From positions 310,001-374,000 of the forward strand of contig CALHBJ010000001.1 of assembly GCA_937930845.1 (NCBI GenBank): a stretch of DNA of 64,000 nt, given 5' to 3'. A program made the translations under genes and the position numbers. The notes beneath the pieces are model-generated. The model made no database searches. It was not told the origin of the DNA and worked only from the letters and a program-made list of their open reading frames with translations. This stretch comes from an uncultured Rhizobiaceae group bacterium (GTDB taxonomy: Bacteria; Pseudomonadota; Alphaproteobacteria; Rhizobiales; Rhizobiaceae). Shown here piece by piece: positions 9,252-18,065 of this stretch; the first letter of the stretch is position 1, and every line of letters starts with the position of its first letter.

Positions 9252-10190
9252 ATGAAAAAGATATTTGGAACAGCAACGGCATTTTTCGTTCTTGCTGCAC
9301 CTGCTTGGGCACAACAATTGCCACCGGCAAATTCAAAAGCGGGTCAATGTTATGCAAAAGTGCTGGTGCCTGCAGCTTACAACAATTCGGCAGAGGAAGT
9401 GTTGATTCAGCCGGCGACAACCAGTTTCAAGAAAACACCCGCCGTGTTTCGCGAAGTTGAAAAGCGGATATTGGTCGAGGAAGAAAGCTTTGAACTGGTC
9501 CCCGTGCCACCCGTATATGAAACGGTGACGGAGACTATCCTCGTGGAGCCGGAACAGGTTGTCAAAACCGTGGTTCCTGCCAGCTATCGCAACGAGACCA
9601 AAAAAGTACTCATCTCCCCTGCCCGCACCGAATGGAAAGTCGGCCGTGGGTCTTATGAGAAAATTGACGAAGCGACCGGCGAGATCATGTGCCTGGTGGA
9701 AGTGCCCGCCGTATATGATGATGTCGAGCATGTGGTTGTCGACAAACCCGCGCAGACAACGGAAGAAGTCATTCCCGCACGTTACGAAACCATCGAACGC
9801 CGGGTGATGAAAACGCCACCAACGACCCGCAAGAAGGTCATTCCAGCCCGCTACGAAACAGTCGTGGTGAAAGAACTGGTTGAACCGGAGAAGTTCGAAG
9901 TCGTCGAAACTGCGCCCAAATATACGACCATTCAAAAGCGTGAGCTGATCAATTCAGAAGCGGTTAAGTGGCGCCAAATCCTTTGTGAAACCAACACAAC
10001 ACCTGCTGTTGTGATGCGTATTCAAAAAGCACTTGTGGCTGCCGGATATAATCTGGGTTTCGAGCCTGACGGTGAGATGGGGCCTGGCACTCTTTCGGTC
10101 ATCCGCAAATATCAGGAAGCCAACGGACTGCCCACGGGTGGACTGACATTGAGCACCCTGACCCATTTGGGCGTGAATACAGACGTTTAA
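9252..10190 (+). CDS. Secreted repeat protein with C-terminal peptidoglycan-binding domain
   Basis: 312 residues from the ATG at 9252, which has GGAAGG nine bases upstream; the frame is open further upstream but the signal peptide (MKKIFGT...APAWA) fixes the start. The mature protein holds about eight degenerate units of roughly 22 residues of the type P-A-x-Y-E-T-(x)5-V-L-(x)2-P-A, rich in Val, Glu and Lys and probably beta-rich and extended. It ends in a PG_binding_1 domain (VVMRIQKALVAAGYNLG...PDGEMGPGTLSVIRKYQ). It is likely a periplasmic protein attached to murein. A CtrA box lies upstream and a strong terminator follows, so it is a single-gene unit. Confidence 0.8.
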   Translation: MKKIFGTATAFFVLAAPAWAQQLPPANSKAGQCYAKVLVPAAYNNSAEEVLIQPATTSFKKTPAVFREVEKRILVEEESFELVPVPPVYETVTETILVEPEQVVKTVVPASYRNETKKVLISPARTEWKVGRGSYEKIDEATGEIMCLVEVPAVYDDVEHVVVDKPAQTTEEVIPARYETIERRVMKTPPTTRKKVIPARYETVVVKELVEPEKFEVVETAPKYTTIQKRELINSEAVKWRQILCETNTTPAVVMRIQKALVAAGYNLGFEPDGEMGPGTLSVIRKYQEANGLPTGGLTLSTLTHLGVNTDV

Positions 10191-10282
10191 TTACAGACGT
10201 GTGACTCCAGAATTCAGCCGGCAGGAGAAGTGCCAACGCAATTCCTTCCGCTTTTCCCAATGGTTGATCACACCGTCTAAAG

Positions 10283-10317
10283 AAGGGCCTCGCAATAGAT
10301 ATTGCGGGGCCTTTTTT
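10283..10317 (+). terminator. Rho-independent terminator after the repeat protein
   Basis: A stem pairing AAGGGCCTCGCAAT with ATTGCGGGGCCTT (one mismatch, AGAT loop) is followed by a run of T. It lies about 95 bases after the stop at 10190. Confidence 0.85.
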
Positions 10318-10445
10318 ATGGGGCAATCACCGTGCGTATTTTGCCCCCCCGCGACTGGGCCAGGAGGGAACCAATGGCGCGTTTCCTTCCCCTATGACAT
10401 AGTTGAGCCAATGCGATTTGGTGAGCGATACCCACAAGGACAATC

Positions 10446-11075
10446 ATGCTTTTAGATGTGAACCTTCCCATCATTCTTCTGGCGGCCCTTGTTGCCTCGA
10501 TCAGCCCTGGCCCGGCAACCTTGGCGATTGCGGGAACGTCCATGGCCTCTGGGCGGGCATCCGGCCTGGCTCTTGCCTTTGGCATCACCACCGGATCGCT
10601 CATGTGGTCAGTCGCGGCCGCACTTGGTCTTGGGGCATTGATGCTGGCCAATATTTGGGTATTTGAAGCGATCCGCTATTTCGGCGCGGCATATCTGATG
10701 TATTTGGCTTACAAGGCCGCCCGTTCGGCGCTGTCCAAACGAGAATTGGCAACAAAATCTTTTACCGGGGCCAAGCGCACGCTTTACGCAAAAGGATTGG
10801 CGCTTCACCTGACCAACCCCAAAGCGATCCTGTTCTTTGGGTCACTGTTTTCATTGGGGTTGCCGCCAAACACGAGTGCCCAGGATCTGGCTTTGGTCAT
10901 TGCGGCAGTTGGGCTGCAAAGCTGCCTGGTATTTCATGGATATGCGATCCTTTTTTCTTCACGTGCCATGACCCGTCTCTACCTCAGCCTGCGACGTTGG
11001 TTTGAAGGCGTATTTGCCATCGGTTTTGGAATGGCAAGCTTCAAAATTCTGACTGCAAAATTACAGTCCTCTTAG
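10446..11075 (+). CDS. LysE/RhtB family amino-acid exporter
   Basis: 209 residues, very hydrophobic with about six membrane helices. The LysE/RhtB signature SPGPATLAIAGTSMASGRASGL lies in the first helix and loop, and the later HLTNPKAILFFGSLF is the second family motif. Members export amino acids or related small molecules from the cytoplasm by proton antiport. The ligand cannot be told from sequence. It is a single gene behind the terminator of the repeat protein, and no LysG-type regulator is adjacent. Confidence 0.9.
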   Translation: MLLDVNLPIILLAALVASISPGPATLAIAGTSMASGRASGLALAFGITTGSLMWSVAAALGLGALMLANIWVFEAIRYFGAAYLMYLAYKAARSALSKRELATKSFTGAKRTLYAKGLALHLTNPKAILFFGSLFSLGLPPNTSAQDLALVIAAVGLQSCLVFHGYAILFSSRAMTRLYLSLRRWFEGVFAIGFGMASFKILTAKLQSS

Positions 11076-11229
11076 GATGCCCTCCAAACGGACGACCGCA
11101 ATGGAGATACATTCCGGTTGCTGCGTTGGGAGATTTTTCTGTCGGATGACTGGGTTTATTTCCAATACCCCCGAACACTATTACTGGCCCATTTCCCGGC
11201 CTAATCCCCCGGCCCAATCCGATTGAAAC

Positions 11230-11265
11230 AAAAAAAGCCGCCATGTTCCATGGGAACACGGCGGC
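11230..11265 (-). terminator. Rho-independent terminator of the HhH/OmpA operon
   Basis: Read on the minus strand, GCCGCCGTGTTCC, a CAT loop and GGAACATGGCGGC (one mismatched pair) are followed by seven T residues. It lies about 105 bases downstream of the helix-hairpin-helix gene stop. Confidence 0.88.
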
Positions 11266-11371
11266 CAATATGGGCTTGCGACTGGTCCGGTGTAGCGCAC
11301 CAGTATCGCGAATGGATCAGGCACACTAGCCCACCTGATCCTTATGGTTCCTGGCCATGGTGGTTTTGGCC

Positions 11372-12283
11372 TTATGATTTCCGGCTGGTTTTGATCTGAC
11401 CTTTTTCCACACGTTTGGCGTGTTCAGTCATTTTGCCCTTGGCCAGCATTTTGGATTCTCCGAGCCAGTTTTCGCGTTCAGGCCTGCCGGGGAAACCAAC
11501 AGAATTTCCAAGCCAGACCAGTTCGTCCTTGGTCATTTTGGCAACCTGGTCGAAGTGGAAAATGCCCAGCTTGAACATTTTCTTTTCAATCGCTCCGCCC
11601 ACGCCATCGATCAGCGTAAGGTTGTCGGGTTTGCCGTTGCGGGCTGCTTTCAGCAGACCGCCTGGTGCCTTGCCCATATCACCGGCACTGGCCTTGCCCA
11701 CGCTACTGCCCACATCGCCTTTTGCCACACGTTTGGCAAAGTCTGTGGTTTGTCCCTTGGCAAGCTTTTTGGCCTGACCCACCCAGTCTTCACGTTCAAT
11801 GCGTCCGGGAAAGGCGAGCGCTTCACCAATGTCGACCTGTTCTTTCTTGGACCACTTGGCAATCTGAGCAAACTGGCTCACGCCCATATTGTTCAACCGG
11901 CCTTCATTTTGTGGACCGATGCCCTTGATCAGCTTGAGATTGTCGGGCTTTGCAGCAACGGCAGGCTTTTTGGCGGGTGCTTTTTTGACCGGTGTTTTCT
12001 TGGCAGCCGGCTTTTTCGCCACAAGCGGTGCCGGGGGTGTTTCTACCTTGGCAGGCTCCACAGGGCGCACAGGTGCGGTGGGTGTTGGCGGTGCCGGCAT
12101 GACCGGCGCTCTAACAGGCTCCGGCGTGGGAGCAGCGACTGCGGCCGCAGTGGCCGTTGCAGCAACGGCTGGAGCAGACGCTTCTGCTGAACCGAACAAC
12201 TGGCGCAGCAAGCACCCCACAATGCAACCCAATATGAAGGCTATCGCCATCAAAAGGACTGTTTGAACAATCAGATAAAACAT
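11372..12283 (-). CDS. Membrane-anchored protein with two tandem helix-hairpin-helix-like domains
   Basis: 303 residues. One N-terminal membrane helix (MFYLIVQTVLLMAIAFILG) is followed by an Ala/Pro/Lys-rich linker (about 35-125). Two copies of a domain of about 75 residues follow, beginning DNLKLIKGIGPQNEGRLNNM and DNLTLIDGVGGAIEKKMFKL. Each copy has an I-x-G-(I/V)-G turn, then FPGR-x-ERE(D/N)W and the end LAKG-x-TxxAKRV. The same domain is found in alphaproteobacteria as an extension of NuoE-like complex I proteins and in free-standing proteins. The HhH turn usually binds DNA backbone, but a DNA role is not shown here. It is the last gene of the operon with the 33-residue protein and the OmpA protein. 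Confidence 0.75.
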   Translation of the reverse strand: MFYLIVQTVLLMAIAFILGCIVGCLLRQLFGSAEASAPAVAATATAAAVAAPTPEPVRAPVMPAPPTPTAPVRPVEPAKVETPPAPLVAKKPAAKKTPVKKAPAKKPAVAAKPDNLKLIKGIGPQNEGRLNNMGVSQFAQIAKWSKKEQVDIGEALAFPGRIEREDWVGQAKKLAKGQTTDFAKRVAKGDVGSSVGKASAGDMGKAPGGLLKAARNGKPDNLTLIDGVGGAIEKKMFKLGIFHFDQVAKMTKDELVWLGNSVGFPGRPERENWLGESKMLAKGKMTEHAKRVEKGQIKTSRKS

Positions 12284-12307
12284 TTCTTCAAATTCCTTTT
12301 GGGCAAG

Positions 12308-12409
12308 TTAGCTGGGTTTGCGCTTCTGTGATGTCCACCATCCAACGACAATGCCGAGGACGAATACGATCAGCAGAAACCAGAAATATTGTTCAATCAG
12401 GTACCACAT
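12308..12409 (-). CDS. 33-residue single-pass membrane protein (small ORF)
   Basis: An ATG-to-TAA frame of 33 codons, lying exactly in the gap between the OmpA-repeat gene and the HhH gene and read in the same direction. The product starts MWYLIEQYFWFLLIVFVLG and ends GWWTSQKRKPS: one strong membrane helix with a basic C-terminal tail, so Nout-Cin by the positive-inside rule. A weak GGAAAC lies about ten bases upstream. The neighbouring gene to its 3' side also starts with an N-terminal membrane helix (MFYLIVQTVLLMAIAFILG), so the two could be related or interact. The coding claim rests on composition and position only. Confidence 0.6.
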   Translation of the reverse strand: MWYLIEQYFWFLLIVFVLGIVVGWWTSQKRKPS

Positions 12410-12471
12410 GGCGTTGTTTCCATTGTTAAGTCGATTTCAGGTATCAGGCCCGCCCGGGGCAGGCCCAATGA

Positions 12472-15400
12472 TTAGCCATCGCTGAGAATTTTAAATTCAA
12501 TCCGGCGGTTCCTGGCCCGTGATTCCCGGTTTGAATTGGATGCGATCGGTTGAGTTTCGCCATATCCTTTGGCAACCAGCTTGTCGGTCTTCAATCCGGC
12601 TTTCGACATATAGTCGATGACAGCCAGCGCCCGCTCTTCGCTCAGCGATTGGTTATAGGATGCGCGGCCCACGGAATCTGTGTGGCCACCAATCTCGATG
12701 GACGTGTTTTCGCATTGGCGCAATCCTGCCGCCAATTTGTCCAACAACTCGAAGCTCGCCGGTTTGATGATGGCACGGGCAGTATCAAAGAGGATTTTTT
12801 CCTCGCCAATAATTCCGGCAAAATCCACCCTGCACACAACGGGTTCTGGCACGGGTTCTGGCTCCGGCGCTTTTTCAACAACGGGTTCAGGTTTCGGCTC
12901 TGGTTTGGGTTCTGGCTTAGGCTCAGGTTTGGGCAGCGGATAGGAAATTTGATCCCGCAGCTTGTAATTGCCCGGCAAGGAGGCCGCAATTTCACCGCGG
13001 ATGCGGTCGGCGTCGGCCTCAGAGCCAGCGCGGCCCTGAACGAACACATTCGTGTCCGTGATGCTGCCACGGCTCTTATCGAGTTTCTCTACACCAGAAA
13101 TGACGCCTGCAACCGCATTGGCGAAATTGTCCGGCGCACCACCACCCACGCGCTGGCGGTTGATCACCTTTTTCGCCAACACCGCTTCGGTAGCAGCTGC
13201 ATAGGAATTGCCCAAACCGCGATTTGGCACAAAGCCTGATAACAGGGCCTGCTCTTCGCCACGCTCAATCGACCAGGTGAAAGGTGAAATCACCGGGGGT
13301 GATATGTTTTTGCGGCCCCATTTACCGTTCCCATCCAGTGATGCGGCCGCCATTTCAAGCGCAGCATCATAGTCATTGACCGAACGGGCCTTGCCCTCAA
13401 CTGATAGGGTGTCATTGACGATATCAGCCCGCCCAGATTGGAATTTACTGATTAAACTCAAACCCTTGCGCGCGTTGCTGGACAAGGTTGCAGGTGCGAC
13501 ACGGGCAATGACCGTATTGTCAGTAATCGCCGCACCGGGGTTCAGTTCTCCAGCCGCTTGGCGGATGGATGACTTGGTTGCCTGGTCAGGCACGAAACCC
13601 GACAGGGTCACAGCGTCCCCTTCCCGGCTTGCGCTCCAGGTGTAATCCCCTTCGACAAGCGGCGGCAGAATGTTGGCAGAAATAATCTTTGCTTCGCCCG
13701 GCATGACACCGCTGGCATAGGCCTTTGCGGGTTCATAATCTGCAGAAGTTGCAGCCGTGCCGTTTATTCTAAGATTAAGGTTCGACAGGGCCACATCGCC
13801 TTTCGACAGGCGTGGCAAAATGCCGATGGCACCCGCTGCGGCTGCATCGAATGTGTCGGGTGCGCCTGCCGCAATCTGCATACGATCGTCGATTTCCACA
13901 CCCGGCAAACGCTTTTTGGTCTGAGCCGTGATCGCGTTGCGCGATTCTTGGCTTGGTACGAACCCATCCAGCACAACTTTCTTGCCATCATAGACCGCAC
14001 CCCAGCTATAGGGCTCGACGGTTGGGGGTACGATCTCTTCGCTCGCCAAACGCAAACCTGTGGGCAGGTCATTGGCAACCGCTGATTTTGCAGCTGCAAA
14101 ACTGTCGCTATCCAGGGCGACACCCCGAATTGCGAAGTCTGTATCGCTCAGCGTCACTCGCGCGGTTGAAAAGTTGGGCAATTGCCCGATACCGAATTCG
14201 GTCGCTTTCACAAAACCCGCAGGTGCGCCGGCTGCAATTTTCATTTCATCGGAGAGTTGCGCATTGGGAACAGTTTTGCTGACAGCAGAATTGATCGCGG
14301 CTCGCGCCTCAGAATCCGGTACAAAACCGGTTAGTTTTACGGCATTACCAGAATAATCAACGGCCCAGGAATAGGGCGAGACCGTTGGCGGGACAATGCG
14401 TTCGTCCACCAGTGAAATGCCGTTTGGCAAGCCTTCTGAAACTGCATTTTTTGCAGATTCATAGCTGGCGGAATCCTTTGCGACCCCACGAATGCTCAAT
14501 CCATCATCGGAAAGGCCCACCGATCCGGCTGAGAATTTGGGAAGCTGGGCCACGGCAAAGCCGGTTGCATTCATGAAATTCCCGCTCGCACCGGCGGCAA
14601 TTCCCATACGGTCATCGATTTCCACTCCGGGCAAAGCGCGCTGGGCACCGGCGATGATTTCATCCCGCTCGGCATTGCTTGGCACGAATCCGGTCAATAC
14701 CGCCTTATCGCCATTGAACGCGGCGCCCCAACGGTAGGGCGACATCGTGGCTGGCACAATATTGCTTGCTGAAAGTGTCATCCCCGCAGGCAATGTGCCC
14801 TGGGCTGCCGATTTGGCGGCATCAAAAGAACCAATATCCCTGGCAACGCCTTCGATTGTCAGCCCGGTATCGGACAGCGATACGGCACCGGCGGAGAAAC
14901 GCGGCAATTGCTCAAGGGCAAAGCCTGTGGCTTCCCCAAATTTGGCAGGGGCCCCATCGGCAATTTCCATATTGTCGATGATTTCCGCACCGGGAAGCAC
15001 TGAACGGGCCTTGGCAACAACGGCGCTGCGCTGTGCATTGTCGGGAACAAAGCCGTCCAGGGTTACTTTGCTGCCATTATATTCAGCCTTCCAATTATAC
15101 GGCGAAGCGGTGACCGGCTCAATTTCGCTGGATGCCATCGCCATGCCAAATGGCAGCGAACCAGCGACAGCGCCAAGGGCCGCACTGTAGTTGGGTGTCG
15201 AATTTGCCTTGCCTTTTACCGTGAGGTTCAAATCAGAAAGCGATACGCTGCCCTGATCGAAGCGCGGCAATTGCTGCAAAGCGAAACCGGCGGCACCTGG
15301 GAAATCAATGGGCTGGCCGGATGCCAAACGCTGTTGGTCAACGATATTGGCTGATGGCAATGCGGCCTTGGCAGCATCAAGAATGGACGTCCGTGCGGCT

Positions 15401-16122
15401 TCATCGGGCACATGCCCGCCGATCTTCAGATCGGTGCCGTCATAGTCTGCATTCCACGTATAAGGGGTGACTGCTGGCGCCGTAATCGATTTCGATTCCA
15501 GGCTCGCGCCAGCGGGCAGCGCGCCATCAAGCGCTGTGTTTACAGATGCATAGGTGTCGAAATCACTGGCAATGCCAGACATGCTCAAGCCACTGTCTTT
15601 CAAAGACATTTCACCGCTGCTCAAACCAGACAATTGGGCAAACCCAAAGCTTGCCATATCCGCAAAACCATCAGGTGCCCCACGGGCAAGTTCCAGCTTG
15701 TTGGTGATGGTTGCCGCAGGCAAAGCCTGTTTGGCGGCATCGGCAATCGCTGTGCGGGATTGTTCATCTGGGGCAAATCCGGAAAGCTCAACGGCGTCTC
15801 CATCGCGCTTTGCCACCAACACATAAGGAGACTGGGCCGCCATGAGTTCGGCGCGATTGTCCACCACGCGCACATCATAGGCATCATCGGTCAAAAACTC
15901 GGCTTCCGCCTGGGCCTCTTCGCTGGGTGCCAGGCCGGTTACCGTCGCGTCGCGCCCATCCAGTTCCACCTTGGCCCAATTCTGGCCTGCGGCTGAAAGA
16001 GACTGCTCAGCTTTCGCCTTCAGATCATTTTGGATGCTATCCGTCTTCGACCACAATGCCAGGGCAGAAGCGATCGCCACAATAAACAGTCCAGGCCAGA
16101 TCCACTTTTTCCAGTGACACAT
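12472..16122 (-). CDS. Large OmpA-family protein with eight BON-like repeats
   Basis: 1216 residues. An N-terminal signal anchor (WIWPGLFIVAIASALALW) is followed by about eight tandem units of roughly 121 residues (about 95-1050). Each unit has a conserved SPYxWxAxYxG strand, a GFVPDxxxR turn typical of BON domains, and an LPRFxxGxVSLSDxxL strand. A PEPKPEPK linker leads to the C-terminal OmpA domain (about 1095-1216), where NTSIEIGGHTDSVG and RALAVIDYM and RNRRIEF are the peptidoglycan-binding signature. It probably spans from the membrane to murein. The nearest known idea is the BON plus OmpA layout of mycobacterial ArfA, but that has one BON region, not eight. First gene of the 16122-11372 operon. 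Confidence 0.85.
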   Translation of the reverse strand: MCHWKKWIWPGLFIVAIASALALWSKTDSIQNDLKAKAEQSLSAAGQNWAKVELDGRDATVTGLAPSEEAQAEAEFLTDDAYDVRVVDNRAELMAAQSPYVLVAKRDGDAVELSGFAPDEQSRTAIADAAKQALPAATITNKLELARGAPDGFADMASFGFAQLSGLSSGEMSLKDSGLSMSGIASDFDTYASVNTALDGALPAGASLESKSITAPAVTPYTWNADYDGTDLKIGGHVPDEAARTSILDAAKAALPSANIVDQQRLASGQPIDFPGAAGFALQQLPRFDQGSVSLSDLNLTVKGKANSTPNYSAALGAVAGSLPFGMAMASSEIEPVTASPYNWKAEYNGSKVTLDGFVPDNAQRSAVVAKARSVLPGAEIIDNMEIADGAPAKFGEATGFALEQLPRFSAGAVSLSDTGLTIEGVARDIGSFDAAKSAAQGTLPAGMTLSASNIVPATMSPYRWGAAFNGDKAVLTGFVPSNAERDEIIAGAQRALPGVEIDDRMGIAAGASGNFMNATGFAVAQLPKFSAGSVGLSDDGLSIRGVAKDSASYESAKNAVSEGLPNGISLVDERIVPPTVSPYSWAVDYSGNAVKLTGFVPDSEARAAINSAVSKTVPNAQLSDEMKIAAGAPAGFVKATEFGIGQLPNFSTARVTLSDTDFAIRGVALDSDSFAAAKSAVANDLPTGLRLASEEIVPPTVEPYSWGAVYDGKKVVLDGFVPSQESRNAITAQTKKRLPGVEIDDRMQIAAGAPDTFDAAAAGAIGILPRLSKGDVALSNLNLRINGTAATSADYEPAKAYASGVMPGEAKIISANILPPLVEGDYTWSASREGDAVTLSGFVPDQATKSSIRQAAGELNPGAAITDNTVIARVAPATLSSNARKGLSLISKFQSGRADIVNDTLSVEGKARSVNDYDAALEMAAASLDGNGKWGRKNISPPVISPFTWSIERGEEQALLSGFVPNRGLGNSYAAATEAVLAKKVINRQRVGGGAPDNFANAVAGVISGVEKLDKSRGSITDTNVFVQGRAGSEADADRIRGEIAASLPGNYKLRDQISYPLPKPEPKPEPKPEPKPEPVVEKAPEPEPVPEPVVCRVDFAGIIGEEKILFDTARAIIKPASFELLDKLAAGLRQCENTSIEIGGHTDSVGRASYNQSLSEERALAVIDYMSKAGLKTDKLVAKGYGETQPIASNSNRESRARNRRIEFKILSDG

Positions 16123-16530
16123 GCTGAGTTCTCCCTCAAATAAACCGTGCTCCGGCCCCGGTTCTAAGCTGCAATCAATAAAGCGATGGGTCAGTCTGGA
16201 AAGTGCGGCACAGTGCTAGATGACTGTTTGCGCCCGCGCATTTATTGCGCCGGTGCCTTGCCCCCATCATCGCGTATGCCGCTCCCCCGAGCGTAAGACC
16301 ATCGCGGTCAATTATTTTCATAATTACCGAAACGTTAACAAATATCAAGCAGCAATAGGAGCTTTACGCAACGTTATTTTCATCGGCAAGTCGCTGAAAT
16401 TACGCCATTAATAAGCACATCTTTTGTGAGGCGAATTCAACCGGCACCATGGCTGTGGAAGACGCAGGCATATGTGCAGGCAATATCGGCCAGAATAAAA
16501 CCTGGTCACCCATGGCTCAAACATGGATCA
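16123..16530. other. Intergenic region upstream of the OmpA-repeat operon
   Basis: About 400 bases without a convincing gene between the OmpA gene start and the porin terminator. The minus-strand promoter of the OmpA operon must lie here. The AT-rich part near 16310-16350 contains one GTTAAC at about 16336, a possible CtrA half site and nothing more. A 63-codon plus-strand frame (16220-16411) has no ribosome site or recognisable composition and was not called. Confidence 0.5.
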
Positions 16531-16566
16531 AAACACAAAAAGCCCGGCAGTTACCTGCCGGGCTTT
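16531..16566 (-). terminator. Rho-independent terminator of the porin gene
   Basis: On the minus strand AAAGCCCGGCAG, a GTAA loop and CTGCCGGGCTTT form a perfect 12-base-pair stem followed by TTGTGTTT. It lies 24 bases after the porin stop. Confidence 0.9.
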
Positions 16567-16589
16567 CCGTATTCAATCAGATTAACTGA

Positions 16590-17648
16590 TTAGAATGTGC
16601 GGTACACGCGAACTGTGTACTGATTGTCGTCTGTGTCGTTGAAGCGAGCTTCTGGACGAATTGACAATCCGGGGACTGGATCCCACTGAGCGCCAATCGC
16701 GAAGAAATCTTCAACACCACCAGTGGATGCGTCAGCTTCTTCAACTTCAGAGTAAACAGCAGACACGGAGAATGTGTCTACGATCTGGTAACGAGCACCA
16801 ACACCCCAAGCATATTCACCAGCGCCCTGAACAGTGTCAGTTGTGCCGTCTGAATCGCCAACGTAGAATGCGCGAACAGTCAGGTTGTCGATCAGGCTCA
16901 AAGTACCGGAAACTTTCCAGGCGCTTTCGTCTTCAGAACCTTCGTAGATGTACGAAGCTGCGATGTTACCCCAGGAACCGGAATATTTCGCGCCACCGTA
17001 GTAGTCGAAATCGATTGTGTCTGGGCCGCCATCTGCATCGTCACGAGCCTGAAGGCCAGCGCCGACTTCGAAGCCGTTTGAAGAGTAGGTGTAATCAAAG
17101 AAGATTGCCTGCTCAAAGCCGTAGAAACCATCGTTTTTCTCGATTGGCAGACCGTAGCCGTGGAAAGTTGTCTGCCAGCTATCGGAATAACCAAGACGCA
17201 GAGTACCGGAACCTGTAGCCAGGCTGATCAATGCGCGGTCGATGCCTACAGCACCGTCTGAAAGATCCTGGCTGAAGCCGTCATCGCCAGTACGTTCGTT
17301 GTCATCATTTTGAGTGACACCGAAGTCGGACTGCAAACGAATCTGCGAACGCAGAGTACCGTAGTCTGTTTCGTTACGAGCATCGATGTTGAAACGAGCG
17401 CGGATATCCCACTGATCGCTATCTTCATCATCGTCGCTATCGTTGAAAGAGTAGTCGGAACGTACGTAGCCGCTAAATGCCAGGCAAGTTTCTGTGCCAG
17501 GAATGTAGAAGAAGCCGTTGCCGTACATGTCGCAAACGCGAACGTACTCTACGGGCTCTGGCTCAGCAACAACAGCATCGGCAGCCTGAGCGCCGGTTAC
17601 TGCCATCAGTGCAGCTGCAGAACCCAGAAGAAGGGTTTTGAGTTTCAT
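16590..17648 (-). CDS. Major outer-membrane porin, Omp2b/RopA family
   Basis: 352 residues with a signal peptide (MKLKTLLLGSAAALMAVTG...AA). The diagnostic rhizobial porin N-terminus YVRVCDMYGNGFFYIPGTETC is followed by SGYVRSD and a long series of amphipathic beta strands, ending in a C-terminal aromatic strand (YTVRVYRTF) as needed for BAM-dependent assembly. It forms a 16-strand trimeric diffusion pore in family members. The two cysteines (in VCDM and ETCLAF) that form the family's loop disulfide are present. The codon use is strongly biased (for example frequent GTT and GAA), as in highly expressed genes. Confidence 0.95.
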   Translation of the reverse strand: MKLKTLLLGSAAALMAVTGAQAADAVVAEPEPVEYVRVCDMYGNGFFYIPGTETCLAFSGYVRSDYSFNDSDDDEDSDQWDIRARFNIDARNETDYGTLRSQIRLQSDFGVTQNDDNERTGDDGFSQDLSDGAVGIDRALISLATGSGTLRLGYSDSWQTTFHGYGLPIEKNDGFYGFEQAIFFDYTYSSNGFEVGAGLQARDDADGGPDTIDFDYYGGAKYSGSWGNIAASYIYEGSEDESAWKVSGTLSLIDNLTVRAFYVGDSDGTTDTVQGAGEYAWGVGARYQIVDTFSVSAVYSEVEEADASTGGVEDFFAIGAQWDPVPGLSIRPEARFNDTDDNQYTVRVYRTF

Positions 17649-18003
17649 GGTTGATCTCCAGTAAGAACCAATTTGAGATAGGGCAATCGCCCCGAAAGTG
17701 GGTCAGACACTTTTGCGCCCTATCCCTGAGTGCAAACTACATTCGCTGCCGCCGATGGCAATGGGAAGTTTCCACAATTAGCACCTGGTGCGTGTTTCAA
17801 AATACGCATGTTGCACAAATGACACGGTTTTGCCGTTTGGCGGGCGAATTCCGTTAACAAAGTGTAAAATCCCGTGATCAAATTGGCCCAATCACCCCAC
17901 AGGACCGAGCTATACCTGCCCAAATTCGGGAATCACAGTGAGAATCGGCCAATATTGGTCGATTCCCGCGATTCCCAGCCAATGCCGTCAACAGCCTGAA
18001 CGC
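17649..18003. other. Intergenic region upstream of the porin, with a long palindrome
   Basis: 355 bases between the porin start and the RTX terminator, with no gene seen. The stretch 17750-17890 should hold the porin promoter and 5' leader. A 24-base near-perfect palindrome at 17942-17965 (arms GAATCG and CCAAT around TATA-like centre, one mismatched pair) is described separately. GATTCCC occurs on both sides of it. Confidence 0.5.
17942..17965. repeat. 24-base near-perfect inverted repeat
   Basis: GAATCGGCCAAT is followed by ATTGGTCGATTC. The two halves pair with a single mismatch. Additional GGGAATC and GATTCCC copies lie at about 17929, 17961 and 17971. It is about 295 bases upstream of the porin ATG and 40 bases beyond the RTX terminator, so it could be an operator, a second terminator-like hairpin, or a mobile-element remnant. 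Confidence 0.5.
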
Positions 18004-18028
18004 AAAACGCCCGCCAAAAAGGCGGGCG
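18004..18028 (-). terminator. Rho-independent terminator of the RTX gene
   Basis: Minus-strand stem CGCCCGCC / GGCGGGCG with a TTTTT loop, followed by TTTT. It lies 38 bases after the stop. Confidence 0.85.
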
Positions 18029-18065
18029 CTGTATGCTTTGCCAGGTAGAACCGGGTTGCAGAGGA

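Noticed and set aside
12550-13239. 229-codon plus-strand frame opposite the OmpA domain
   Set aside because: Antisense shadow; the Phe/Trp/Gly-rich region is the complement of PEPKPEPK-type repeats.
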